64,000 nucleotides of DNA from Aldrovandia affinis (taxonomy: Eukaryota > Chordata > Actinopteri > Notacanthiformes > Halosauridae): contig JAINUG010000052.1 of the NCBI GenBank assembly GCA_029706075.1, positions 1,693,998 through 1,757,997 on the forward strand, written 5' to 3'. The notes beneath the pieces were generated by a model. The model worked only from the letters and a program-made list of their open reading frames with translations, was not told the origin of the DNA and did not search any database. The position numbers were made by a program, and so were the translations under genes. Positions 35,338 to 49,155 of the stretch are shown piece after piece (positions within the stretch are counted from its first letter, which is position 1; every line of letters begins with the position of its first letter).

Positions 35338-38300
35338 TGTGCTTGTGCGTGTGTGTGCTTGTGTGTTTATTTTTTGTTCGTTTTTGGGTCACCTTCAACC
35401 CAGCCCCATCGTCGCTGCCGTCGTCTCGAGAAAGCGCAGCGTTTCGGAGAGCGAGTCCTCCTTCGGCCTCCCCTCCTCCTTCACAGCTCCCAATTTCCTG
35501 AAAAGCATTTACCAGGGTTCAGTGGGCTCTCTGAGCTCACTGGCCGACGGCGGAACCCTCAAGAGGTGAGAGGAGGGGGGCGTGGGGGCGGGGGGGGTTC
35601 CAGCCCTAGCCCCTTGCCCCCTGCTTTGCCGTCTCAAAAAGTTCAAAGATCACGCCGATTGGAAAGCCGGCAGCGTTCTGTGCATCTGTGCCCAGCTTCT
35701 AATTCCAGATTCCTTCTCGATTCCTCTTAATTTGCTGTGTTTGTAGGCTTTCATAGTGGAAAAACTAAACCTACCTTTTTATTTATTTATTTTTCCCTCC
35801 TTGACGCTAAGGAAAGAGTAGAGATGGTGTAAAATGCTGCTCCACACTCCTCCTCTTCATTAGCACGGGATATTCCACTATGAAAAGGCACTGCGCTTTG
35901 CTTTTTTGTCCTAATTTTATAGGGTGTTTTGGACTAACTTTCATCAAACGGCTTCTAAAAAACCTTGACATGTCATGTTCATTTGTTCATAACAATGTAG
36001 ATCCGCTTGGGCAGTGAAGCCTTATCGCTCATCTGACATTATTGTGTTATTAATCCGCATATTAATAATGTAAGTGAGATGTCATTAAGTTGCAAACCGC
36101 AAATGCTGCATAATTGCTGGCAAAGTTACCATACTTGCTCCATGAAGCGATCCAGGATTTGTTCTGATGGCTAACACACAGTGTGCCAAATATTTGACTA
36201 AACGTGGACCCAACCAAGTGGTCCAGGATTTTTCTTCTGTTCCTGTCAAAGAGAGCGCTATGCAGCATCTAGCACTGCGCTCAGTGCCACGTAACGGATG
36301 GAAATAATCCCAGCGAAGCACGGCTCCCCCAGAGCTGTGGAAAAGGGCAAGCGGGACGAATGCAGGGCTACCCCCCCCCCCCTCCCAGCCAAAATAGCCA
36401 CTTAAAGGGGTCGAGGAGTGCCCTTTCCCACATCCCGGGACACTTGCAATCGTTGCGAGGTTGCCAGGGGGGCTGTTGGGGTGGAGAATCGAGGGAGGGG
36501 GGGCCAAAAAAACCAAAAAAAACAAACACAGTATGGGAACTTAGGTACAGGCTTCGAAGAATGGGCCCGAAATGTGTCATCAGAGCTTGTGATTTATTCC
36601 AACCAATTATCCAGTGAAAGGGGGAAGCGTCATCAGAGAAGAACGCAAAGTGTGTGCACACTGGTGTCACACAGAGAGAGAGCTTCAGCAGTAATCCATT
36701 CCACCTTAACAGTCAACGGTGGTGAAATAACACCTCGGGGCTGTTTTATAGGAAAGCATGCACAATGACAAAGGAATGGGGAGAAGTCCCATGCTTACAG
36801 TAAACTTTGACTGAAGCGCTAATATCATTTCTCTCACAAACCACCTCCAGAACAGAAGGCCATCGGTGTTCCCCCCTATCTCCCCCCTCTGCCCCATCTT
36901 TTTTTTTCTTTTCTTTTTTTTTTAACTTATCAAAAACGTATTTTGTATTTCTGTACGTATTCACTCCCCGAAATTAAGCATTGTGTTTCCTGTAAAGGTT
37001 CCCACCAGAAGTAGGCCCATGTGTCAAGACACTCCGATGATATTGATGTCTGACATCTCTGATGCATCACTTGCAGTCTCACTTGCAGGCATTACACAGA
37101 AATACAACGAATGGTGCTCGTTTTGGAGTGGGGTTTGTCCGGGGGAGGAAAAGGCTTGCGTTATTTGGGGAAAGTTATCAGTTCCTGTCCCTGTATTCCA
37201 TGCTCCTCTCCGTGGATGGACAGAGGAGCGCTTTGTGAAGCTTTAGCGCCATCTTTAAATCAGCCTTTGCACAAATTGCACGTCAGTAGGATTTGCAATT
37301 TGTTTATATTGAATCGTTATAAACAACCCAAGGTGCCCTTGTATGTCAGAGGTTAATGTCGTGTGGTTATCTTGCGATTTCTATTTTACCTTTACCATTT
37401 AAATAAATAGACCGCTCTCTGCCAGCCTCGGGTCAGCCGAGTTGTGACACTTCTGCTACTAATTAGTCTCAACCGGAGCCTTTTAGACGCAAGCGGTGCA
37501 TATTGTCGACGCGGCGGAGTTGCTGTAGTGCAGGGGTGTCAAACTCATTCCATTGAGGGCCAAGTGTGTGCAGGTTTCTGTTGTAGCCAATGCATTACAC
37601 CAGGTGATTTCAATTAGGTTCCCTCCTTAGTTGAAGAAGTGAGCTAATTAGTGAAATCACCTGGTGTAGTGCATTGGTTGCAACAAAAACCTGCATTACA
37701 CTTGAAGGTCATTCATGAATTTTCCCCATAATTCCGGGCTCCATACAACGTTTGCGATCTAGGCCCAGGCCCACATTTTTATCCCAATTTAGTTGCCAAT
37801 TATACCCTCCATTTATTTCTATTGGCCCTCCCCACACAAATTCGCCACTTGTCTCTACGGGGCAAGCTAATTCCCAGAGGGCAGCGAACTCCACTTCCTT
37901 CGAGACAGAATTTCCTCAACCACATTTTGGAGTCACCCTTATGCACTTCTCAGTGAACTCATGCTGGCTCCCCCTCCCCCTGGGGCAGACAACCAAATGC
38001 AGTCCCTGATCGGGGTTCCCCACCAGGGCTGGTCTGGTACAGTCTGGTTTCAAACAGCGACTGTGAGAGGCAGCTCACACTCGTAAAGGACCAGCCAATA
38101 CGGGTTTATTAGACCGCTGCACTATCGGTGTATTTTATTGACTTTAACGGCTGCATATCGTTTTAGGTCAAGTCAGATCTCACTGGCAGAGATATTTCTC
38201 CAGGCACCCTTTGTTTTTCCACATAAAATGGAATACAATATGTGTCACTAAGCCGAAGTACCACTTTTTCAGGAATTTAGTATGCTTAACATTTCTGCTT

Positions 38301-41300
38301 CTTTCATGTTATTTTGGTATTTAATTGAAATGATGCATGCGTGTTGTTGAACCTTGCGATGTGAGCTTTAAGCGTGCTGAATGCCACTAAACCAAATGCC
38401 CTTTGACGTAGCTCTGATGGTAGTAAAAATGCTTTCTAATGCACACCACTTTCCTCTCAAGCTCAAAACCTCTTCTTTTCTTCCAGGCATTGAGCATATG
38501 GAATAACATCCATTTTATTATGTGTAATGTATGTTTTCGCTAATGATTGAATGACTAATTCTACTTCATTAATTGGTCTCAGTGTTGCTTTTTTTTAATT
38601 TGCGAAGATTTGCTCGTGTTTGAATTTGAAATGCTACTCATTTTGATTAATTAATTGATTAATTAACCATTCGTTAGATTGTAGCAATGTTGTGGTAATG
38701 TAGATTATGTTGTCATAGCCCAGATTAAGAGTCATTTTCACAAAGGATTTTTCATTTTGTTTCATTCATATATATATATATATATAAGTTTGTGCGTGTG
38801 GAGTGTGCTGTCCTCTCTGACTTTTCTGGACCCCTTGCTGCAGTAATGGAGAAAGCAGGAAGAGGACTCCATCAGGGTGCAGCAGCGATTCAGTGATCAC
38901 CGGGGCACCCCCCCTCACCCCTCGCCGGGTCTCCTGGCGTCAGAAGATCTTCCTGCGGGTGGCCTCACCCATGAACAAGCCCTCAGACTCGATGCAAAAC
39001 CCAGGTCTGTGCACCTACGGACACAACCAAACGGTCTGATCACAAACTCACTGAGTACCCACACACAAAATCAGAGTACCACCACAGAAACTCACTGAGC
39101 ACCCACACACAAGCCCAGTCCTGGAGTTTAGCCATTCACACAATAATCCGTGCAGTCCACGTGTGTCTGACACTTTCCTCTCTCTTTGGGGGGGTGTGGT
39201 GGTGGAGTACAGATGGCCTGGATGGGAGGGAGTTGCTGCCCCTCTCCCCAAAAGCCTCCTTCCAGCAGGACCCCCTGGCCGGCCTGCTCCCCGCAGATCA
39301 GCCGACCTTGGGGGAGCGACCCCGCCGCTCCCCAGCTGACTACCGGGCCTTGTGGAAGAAGGCCATCCACCAGCAGATCCTGCTGCTCCGCATGGACAAG
39401 GAGAACCAGCGTCTCGAGGGTCAGTCTCACTCTGCCGCCAACCTTTAATCTCGCTCACTTAAGTCTAATCTCACTCTAATGAGTTTGTAGAGCAACTTAG
39501 ACCTGGGTCTGGTGTGCCACAGAGACTTTATACCAACTTAGACCTGGGTCTGGTGAGCCACAGAGACTTTAGAGCAACTTAGACCTGAACAGGACAACAA
39601 TATCTGCAGGCTTTCATTCCAGTCAGGCTCAAAACCAGCTGATTGCTGCTCATTGTTTGTTTCAACACTGTCTGTGTTGAGAGATTTATGCTTGCCTCTC
39701 CCAGCTCTGAGCATGCTCGTGCTTTAAAGAGAGCTGGAGACTGCAGTATTACAGGCCTCCTCCAGGGGGCAGCATATCACTTTAACAACACGGTGGATTT
39801 AATCAAGCTTTCGCTGTTGCTTCTTAGGTGTTTATTTTTTAATGAAAATGTCCCCACCTGTTTAATAGGGAAATATCCCCACCTGCTTTCGAGGTTCTCA
39901 ATATTTTATTTCTGTCTGAATGCAGCATCATCTCTGCTTGAAATTAAGCTAAGGATTTTGTGGCAGCATAGCTATGCTGGTAAATTTAGGGTAAATGATT
40001 TCGCTTCAAATTCCCCAATTTTGTTTTCTCTCATTTTTTCCTGCTGCTGTTCTCTGCTGCCACGAGGAGTTTGATATTGTGAATATTCACTTTGTAGAAG
40101 GTAAGAGAAGCACACACCCTCTCACCGTGGTTTGGGGCCAAAGGTCACGGTGGCATGTTAGAGGGGGTCAACTAAGGGGCCAAAACCTGCTTCACATTGA
40201 AAGGCTGATTGGCGTAGGTGATGCGTAATGCTGCAAAGTAAAGCATGCTTGGCCTGTTGCAGCTGCTTATAAAATAAAGCTGCGTGCGAGATGAAGAAGT
40301 GTTGATGCGTCGATTGCGTAGTGAGGAGGCACTGCTAAGGGGTGTGAGGGGAGAGGTGGCGGTTCTTCGCTCGTCAAGCATTTGGGCTTGGGTTGGCATG
40401 GAGACGGTTGTGAAAGGTGCTTGACTACAGTGTCCTTGGGGTGAACAGCAGACGGTGACTCACCCTGTCCCCCCCCTTCCCCTGGCAGCCAGCAGAGACG
40501 AGCTGCACATCCGGAAGATGAAGTTGGACTACCAGGAGGTGGGGCAGTGTCCTGTGGATGTTCTGGCCCTGTGGGAGAAAAAGCTGAGCGTTCCGGGTCG
40601 GGCCAAGGCCCAGTGGGACAAGGAGGAACTTCGCAGCACTCTGTACCAGGGTGAGAGCCCCGGAGCATCTCGCAGCTATCCCAGCACCCGTTACGGCACT
40701 GTTCTGAGACGTGCACTACCGTGTGTGTGGTGCGCTTAACTTTCAGTGCTGTGCGCTTTCTCTCTCTCTCTCCGTTCTCTCACTGTCTGCTCTCTCCTCT
40801 CCTCTCGCCCCTTTGACCCCCTTCTCTGTAAACCTCTCCTGTCCCTCTCTCTGCTCTGTGTCATCCTTTCCTGTCGTCCTCCCTCTCTCTTTCTCTCACT
40901 CCTTTCTCTGTGTACACTCTCTCCTCTGCCCCTTTGACCCCATTCTCTGTAAACCTTTCCTGTCATCGACTCTCTCTCTCCCCCCCCCTCTCTCTCTTTC
41001 TCTTTCTCTCTCCCTTTCACTCCCTCCCCCTCTCTCTCTCCCTCTCTATCTCTCTCTCTCTGTAGGCGTGCCTAAGAGTCGTCGTGGGGAGGTGTGGCAG
41101 CTCCTGTCCCAGCAGCACCGGCTCTGTCACCGTCTCCCCAGCCGACAGCAGCCGGCAGACACGTCCTACCAGGATCTGCTCAAACAGCTGACCGCTCAGC
41201 AACACGCCATCCTGGTGGACCTGGGTGTGTACCCGAGGGGCAGGGCGGGGCAGGACAGGACAGGGTGGGGAGGGGCAGTGCAGGGAATGCATGTACCCCT

Positions 41301-44300
41301 GGTGATTTGTCGACCTATCCTTGTGGTCAGTTCAACCCAACAATGCAAGACACATTTCTCAGTTCAGATGGGACTTTAGGGAAGTCTACTGCTGGACGTT
41401 TTGCTCCACAACCTCTTGCCCTGTGCTGCTGCTCTCTTTAAGAACATAAGAACATAAGAATACATAATGATGAGAACGGGCCGTTCGGCCCATCTAGGCT
41501 CATCATGTCCTAATCTAAAGAGTATCTAGTACTACATCTAGCCTGGACTTGAATAGCCCAAGCGTTTCTGCCTCTACTACCCGACCTGGCAAGCTGTTCC
41601 AGGCATTGACAACTCTCTGTGTAAAGAAAAATTTCCTAATATCTGTGCAGAATTTGCCTTTAACTAATTTGTTTTGCTGACCCCACTTATCTTTAAAAAT
41701 CTTTGGTATTTCACTTTGTTAATCCCTTTTAGGAATTTAAAAACCTCAATAAAATCCCCCCTAAGTCTCCGTTTGCTAAGTTTAAATAGATTGAGTGCCT
41801 TAAGTCTATCATCATAACTTTTACCTTTCATACCAGGTATCAGTTTAGTTGCCCTTCTTTGGACTTTTTCAAGAGCTTCTATATCTTTCTTGTAGTGCGG
41901 TGCCCAGAACTGCACACAGTATTCTGTGGGTGGGGTCTGACAAAGGCATTATATAACATTAATATAACCTCCTTTGATTTATACTCAATACTTTTGCTAT
42001 GTATCCCAGCATCCTGTTGGCTTTTTTCACTGCTGTAGCACACTGCTTTGATGCAGATAGGCTTTGATCAACTACAATTCCTAAGTCCTTTTCAAATTGA
42101 ACACCTACTAACTTTTCTCCTCCCATAAAATACTCCTGTCTAATGTTTTTATTTCCCACATGCATAACTTTACATTTAGCAATATTGAATGTCATCTGCT
42201 ATGTATCTGCCCATTTTTGGATTTTGTTTGTCATCTTGGATTACTTTAGTCGATTCCAAACTGTTTGCCAAACCCCCAAGTTTAGTATCATCTGCAAATT
42301 TAACTATTTTGCTACTAACGTCCATGTCAAGATCATTTATGTAAATAAGGAAGGGCAGAGGTCCCAGCACCGATCCCTGCGGGACACCACTGCCACAGCA
42401 CCGAGGTCAGATACGGCCCCACCTACTGTTACTCTTCGCCCTTGCAGCCAATTATGAACCCACTCTGAAACTACTCCTGCAATTCCTACTGAATTCATTT
42501 TCGCAATGAGCCTCTCATGTGGTACCTTGTCACATGCTTTCTGAAAGTCCAAATATATAATATCATAAGCCTGGTTCAGGTCAACACACTTTGTAGCCTC
42601 TTCGAAAAAGTCCAGGAGGTTTGTTAGGCATGACCTCCCTTTGAGAAATCCATGTTGGCTCTCCCTTAAAATACTATTATTTTTCAAGAATGATTCCAAC
42701 TTATCCCTAATAATACATTCCAGCATTTTACATGCAAGTTAAACTGACAGGCCTATAGTTCCCTGGGTCAGTACGGTCCCCCTTCTTATATATTGGAATT
42801 ATACTACCCTGCTTCCAGTCATCTGGTATTTCTCCAGTGATTATGGATTGAATGAAAATATCTGTCAATGGTTTATATATCATTTCCCCAAGTTCTTTGA
42901 GTACTCTGGGATATATGCCATCCGGGCGTGCTGCCTTATTTGTCTTAAGTTTTTGTAGTTTTTGTAGTACTTCTACGTCCCTTATCTCAAAGTCCTCCAA
43001 AACATTCTGTACCTTGTCTATACATTTAGGCATATTTATAACCTCTTCTCTAGTAAAGCTCTCAACAAAGTAACTGTTTAGTGTGTTAGCAATATCCTTA
43101 TTATTATAAACCAAAGTTCCTTCCTTATTCTTAATGCACTTAACCTCATCCTTTCCTTTTTCTACTACAATATTGAAAAAACGTCTTAGGATTACTTTTT
43201 GCATCTTGGGAAATTTTAATTTCAAACCACCTTTTAGCTGATCTTATTTCCTTTTTAGCCTTAGCCCGCATATTACAATAATCTAACTTGTTTCTCTCTG
43301 AGTTATCCTTTTTATATACTCTGTACAGTCGTTTCTTTTGCCTCAAAATCTCCCGTAAAGATTTAGTCATCCACTGCGGAGACTATTTTTTCATCCTATT
43401 TTTCCTTACTTTGGGGATGAATTTACACTGTACATCTACAATAACCCTTTTAAATATAGTCAATTTTTCATTCACAGTTCTGCAATCTAGAAGTTTTACC
43501 CAATCTATATTACTTAAATTCTCTCTCATTTTATTGAAGTCAGCTCGTCTAAAATAAAAAATTAGAGAGTTAGAGAAGGCTGTCTTAACTTGACAAAAAA
43601 TATCAAAAATAACTGCACTGTGGTCACTTGCCCCTATTGGTTCTCCTACCTCTGTGCTGCAAATTCTATCAGGATTGTTACACAAAACCAGATCCAGTAT
43701 TGATTTCCCTGAGTAATAGACTGTACCAAAAAGCAGTCATTGACCATATCTAAAAACTCCTCTTCACATTTACCCTGACCTGTCACTATCTCCCAATTAA
43801 TAGAGGGGTAATTGAAGTCGCCCATTATTATCGTCTCTCCTTCAGCACAGATTTGTTTTATGTTACCAAAGAGCATACTATTTACACCTTAGCCTCACTG
43901 TAAATCATTATATTTCCCATTTGGGATTGTCCCTGGTGGGTGCCCCTCTTTCTGGAGAACAAGAAAGGCCTGTGTGAAAACGGAGGGGGGGGGGGGCTAG
44001 TCTCTCTGTGTGGTCCGTGCTGAAGGCCCGGGGGGTGTGTTGGCCATGGGGATCTTTCGGCATTCTGGAGGTGGTATATCGATACTGTGGAAGACGTTAA
44101 GCTAGGACTTGTATTTGCCTCCAGCGGAGGGGACTGGGCATTGCACCTACATGCCATCAGGTCGATCATCCCTTGCTGTTTTGCCAGCAACAAAATGAAT
44201 TATGCCCGATATCTTCCAGCCTTCAAGGCTCAAATGACCAATCTACCAGAGGAGCATCTGGATGTGTTTGAAGCCTTCAAAAATTGAGCTTTTTCTGTCC

Positions 44301-47300
44301 AGATGTCAGGGAACAAACAGTCAATATGGAGGCATCCCTGTTGGATCAGACCACTGAAGTCAGACTCCAGGGGGTGCCACACCATTCAGCCTGAAGTCCG
44401 GTGTTGTAAAGAGCAGGGATGTGATTTTTCCTGATTAGTCAGGAAATACTGATATTCTGCTGCTAAATGTTTCTGACTATTTGGCTTTATTTGCTGAACC
44501 TTCTCTCCAGCTATTAGCTGTCAAACGGTGCAACATTTCTTAATGTGTATGCTTATGATGTACACACGTCCACAAGATATCTATGGTCTGAAAATATTTA
44601 CATTTCCTGATTTAACCAGGAAAAGAAATCACATGCCTGAAAGAGGTATTATATTAAGGTAGAGGCTAGATGCCACCCATGCAGAGGACGAGATGCGATT
44701 CAAGATGTGATTGGCCTGTTGTTTTTTGTCGATTTTACAGTGCGCGTGAGCGAACCCTAACTGTAACCCAAACCTAAACCCCTAAATCTAACAATAACCC
44801 GAACCGTCAGTTACGATGGTCAATTTCGCGCATTTGACGTCACGCGTACTTTGCATCTCTGTCCTCTGCATGGGGGGGCATCTAGCCTCTACCATTATAT
44901 AACATAACATACGCCATTTAGCAGACGTTTTTATCCAAAGCGACTTACAGTAGTGAATGCATACATTTTTCAGTATATGTGGTCCCAGTGGAAATTGAAC
45001 CCACAACCTAAGCGTTGTCGGCACCATGTTCCTACTGAGCCACACAGAACCACAGCAGCGAAGCGGTATATTACAGCCCGTCATATTATATTCCCCCCTC
45101 TGTGTTTCCCCCCCCCCCCCGCCCCCTCCCGTTGCAGGACGGACATTCCCCACGCACCAGTACTTCACGACTCAGCTGGGCGCGGGGCAGCTGTCCCTGT
45201 ACAACCTTCTGAAGGCATACTCGCTGCTGGATACGGAGGTGGGGTACTGCCAGGGCATCAGCTTCGTGGCGGCTGTGCTGCTGCTCCACATGGCCGAGGA
45301 GCAGGCCTTCGACACGCTCAAGTTCCTCATGTACGACCTGGGCTTCCGCCGGCGCTACCGGCCCGACATGACCTCCCTGCAGGTGGGTCCCAACCATCGA
45401 CTGTAGACCGTCGTGGTCCGTGGTTCACCTTGAAGGGCACGTGAAGGGTGGTCTGCCCCTAATTTTGTGGGCAAGGTAATCTAGAACAAAAAACATATGC
45501 AAATCACAAAATGTGATTATCCTGAATAACTTCCAGTGGGGAGGGAGTCTCTCATCTTGGGGAGGATTGGCTGTCCGCCCCAGGGGGAGGGGGGAGGGTG
45601 AGCCGGCACAAGCTCGCTGAGAAGTGTGAAGGGGGGCGAGTAGGGGGGCGAGTTAATGGGGGAGGGCATATCGAAAGAAATAGAGGGTATAATTAGCCAC
45701 CAAATTGGTAAACAAATAAAAACTAAAAAACAACTGGTGTGGGGGGGTAGTCTATCATAAACTCCACATCTCATCACAATGTTAGATTCTTGAAGCGCGT
45801 GACTGATCATAGAGACCCGTTGCGGCTGATGTGAATCCACCAGCGTGCACGGCGATGGTTTAAGTCTCCCCATACGGCGTGGCGTGACCCAAAGGTTGCC
45901 CCTCGTCCCACGCACTGAGGTCCAAACCAGGGGCGTGGCTAGGGATTAGCTATAGCCCCGGACCTTTTTTGGCAAATTAATTTTTTTTTTTTTATATTAT
46001 TGACTGTTGTTTGACGTTGAGCATTACTGATACAACCACAAACACTGCATTGCAAGTGTTAAATGTAGCCCACCCCCCTTCCCCTGACAGGATGACGATA
46101 ACTCGCTGCGTGATGCGATTATTATCTAGACTACACTACTGGTCAACATTTTTTGAACACCCCATTTTCCAGTTTTTACTGAAATTTAAGTCCAGTGAAT
46201 AACCTGAAATGGTACAATGGTAAGCGGTAAACTGCCAGAGGTAAAAAATAAAAAATAAATAAAAAAAAGTTTACATTTCATTATTACAAATAATGTACAT
46301 TTCAGAGTTATAAAAAAAGGCCCTTTTCAGGGAACAAGTAATGGGTTAACGTGGGTTAACAGTCACTCTGTGCAAGTCGCCGACTCTGGATCCAGCAAAA
46401 GAGCCTCAGACCATTACGCTTCCTTTCGCCTACTCGACAGCCTACAAAAACCTTTCAAAATGTCAAGATTTCAATGGCCCAGGCAAGCCTCTTTTTCTTA
46501 TTTTGCCATCTTAGCAATGGCTGTCTTACTGCCACTTGACCTGTCAAACCTGCAGCTCGAAGTCTTCTCTTCACAATTGAAACTGATACTTCCTTACTTC
46601 GACCAGTGTTAAGCTGTGCTTGAAGCTGTTGTCCTGTGAGCCGCCTATCACGCAAGCTGTTGACTCTCAGAAACTTGTCTTCTGATTTTGTTGTGGCTTT
46701 GGGTAACCTAAACTTTTTTTTTTTTTATAACCTCTGGCAGTTTACTGCTTACTTTTGTACCATTTCAGGTTATTCACTGGACTTGAAATGCTTAAATTTA
46801 ATTAAAAACTGGAAAATGGGGGTGTTCTAAAACTTTTGACCCGTAGTGTAGGTCGTGGACTCAGACGTTTGCAATGTCTAGTCACATGCTTGGTCCCGGC
46901 TCATCCTCCTCCTCTTCTTCCTCTTCCTCTTCCTCTAGATCCAGATGTACCAGTTGTCCAGGTTGCTGCACGACTACCACCGCAGCTTGTACAGCCACCT
47001 GGAGGAGCACGAGATCGGCCCCAGCCTGTACGCCGCCCCCTGGTTCCTCACACTCTTCGCCTCGCAGTTCCCTTTAGGGTTCGTGGCCCGCGTCTTTGGT
47101 ACGTGCCACACCCCACCCCACCCGCGCAGTCCTGCTGAGTCCTGAGTCCGTTAACAGCTGAGTCCTGTTAACGCGTACAGCGGCAACCTTGCACTACTTC
47201 CTACGTATGCCATTTAGCAGACGCTTTTTATCCAAAGCAATTTACAGTAGTGACATTTTTGAGTGTACAGTATATGTGATCCCAGTTGGAATCGAACCCA

Positions 47301-49118
47301 CAACCTAACCGCTGTCAGCGCCATGCTCCACCTTCTGAGCCGCACAGAACCAGTACAGATGGGAGAGTCAGGCTTCATGAACCCCATAATGGGAAGAGCT
47401 ACCATGTGACTGGCTGTGACATCGGACTGTTTTGAACCAATCAGTGATTTTTTGTGCTAAAAACCCTTGATTGGTTCATACAAGTTGGTGGTTGACAGCA
47501 CATGGTAGAACACCCTTTAAGGGTCTCATGAAGCTGGACTACTGCCTCACACTGAAGTGACCACCATTTTGAGATAAAACACTATCTTCCCAAGAACTCA
47601 AAGGCATAGTAACACCTTTTATCCATATTGAAACGTACAGAACCATAGAATTTAGTTAGGTTGTTTTTATATATTTTTTAAATGAAGGACATCTGTATGT
47701 TGTATCACTGTGTAATATTCAGTTAACACAGAGGAAAAGTTTAGATAACGGGTGCATTGGTCTCCTGTCGTGACAACGTGCTCCGATCAAACCGTTTCCC
47801 CCTCGATTCAAGACGTTCCCACCCCCCTCCGGGTTTCCCCTACAGATATCCTGTTTGTCCAGGGAAGCGAGGTCGTCTTTAAGGTAGCCCTCTGTCTGCT
47901 GAGCAGTCATGAGCGGGAGATCGTGGAGTGCGACAGCTTCGAAGCCGTGGTGGACTACATGAAAACCAGCATCCCCGCACTCACACACACCCAGATGGAG
48001 CACATCATGGCTCAGGTATGAAAATCAGTCGGGTAAGGGGCACCGGATAGCGTAGCGGTCTAACGCACTTGCTTTGACTCGTGCCTTGCGAGTGTGAGCT
48101 GAAACCTGGCTGTGGCGGACCGGCCTTGACCGGGAGCCCCGATTGGGGGCGACATTTGGCTGTCTGCCCCAGGGGAGGGGGGAAGGGGGAGGTGGGAGGG
48201 TGAGCCAGCACAAACCCACCGAGAAGTGCAAAGCGTCTCTCCAGAGTTCTGTCTCGGAAGAGGCGGATCATCGCTGGCCTCGGAGAATTAGCTTGACCTG
48301 GAGGATGGGTGGCGAGTTTATGGGGGAGGGCGAATTGAAATAGAAGGTATAATTGGCCACTAAATTGGGAGAAAAACTGGAAAAAATCTGAAGTAAAGAT
48401 TAAAAAATCAGGTAGTAACGGTGTCCAACTGAATACGAAGCTCACTTTTTATTTATCTTTGTATGTAGATGTGTTGAGAACTCTTCCCACTTTACTTGGT
48501 TTATCTCACCATGTACCCTGAAGACAGGGGCCTTGTGGATTCACCTGTCCTGAATGAACGCTTAGCCCGAATGCACGTGAATGTATTTGGATAAGAATGC
48601 AAGCCAGGAATCCTTGTAGGCCCATGCTAATAGATTATGTTGGCAGCAATAAGTTAATCCACAAAGGGCATCAGCCAAGACATAGGACCGCTTGCAAGCC
48701 ATATCAGATGGCACTCAACATGGTCCACAGAATATATGACCGCACAGAAGACAACTGCATCCAACAGCACATCAGTCCACATCATGTATCGAAAAATGTA
48801 TTATTGCTGGACAGTGTTCCTTTAAAAACCCTCCTGTGTCATTCGGGGTCAGATTGACCCATTTCAAAGTTGAAAATCAAGGAAAAAATACTTTAAAAAA
48901 AACATTTTTGTATGAAACTTCTTCTGCTTACCTTAATTAGTGCAATAAACATGTAGAATGAAAATGGTTCATGTAATGTATTTGCAACCCCCCCCTGCAT
49001 GTTTATATCACAGAGAAGTGTAACCGGGTCAATCGGACCCGGCAGTGAAAGTGGAGGCTAAAAGGGGGTCAGAAGTGCAAATGTGATACATATTGGTCTT
49101 GCCTACTCCCTCCCATAT

Positions 49119-49155
<37 letters not shown>

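Noticed and set aside
36085-36770. Overlapping 100-146 codon frames on both strands in intron 11
   Set aside because: Composition-driven open frames with no domain, start context or splice support.
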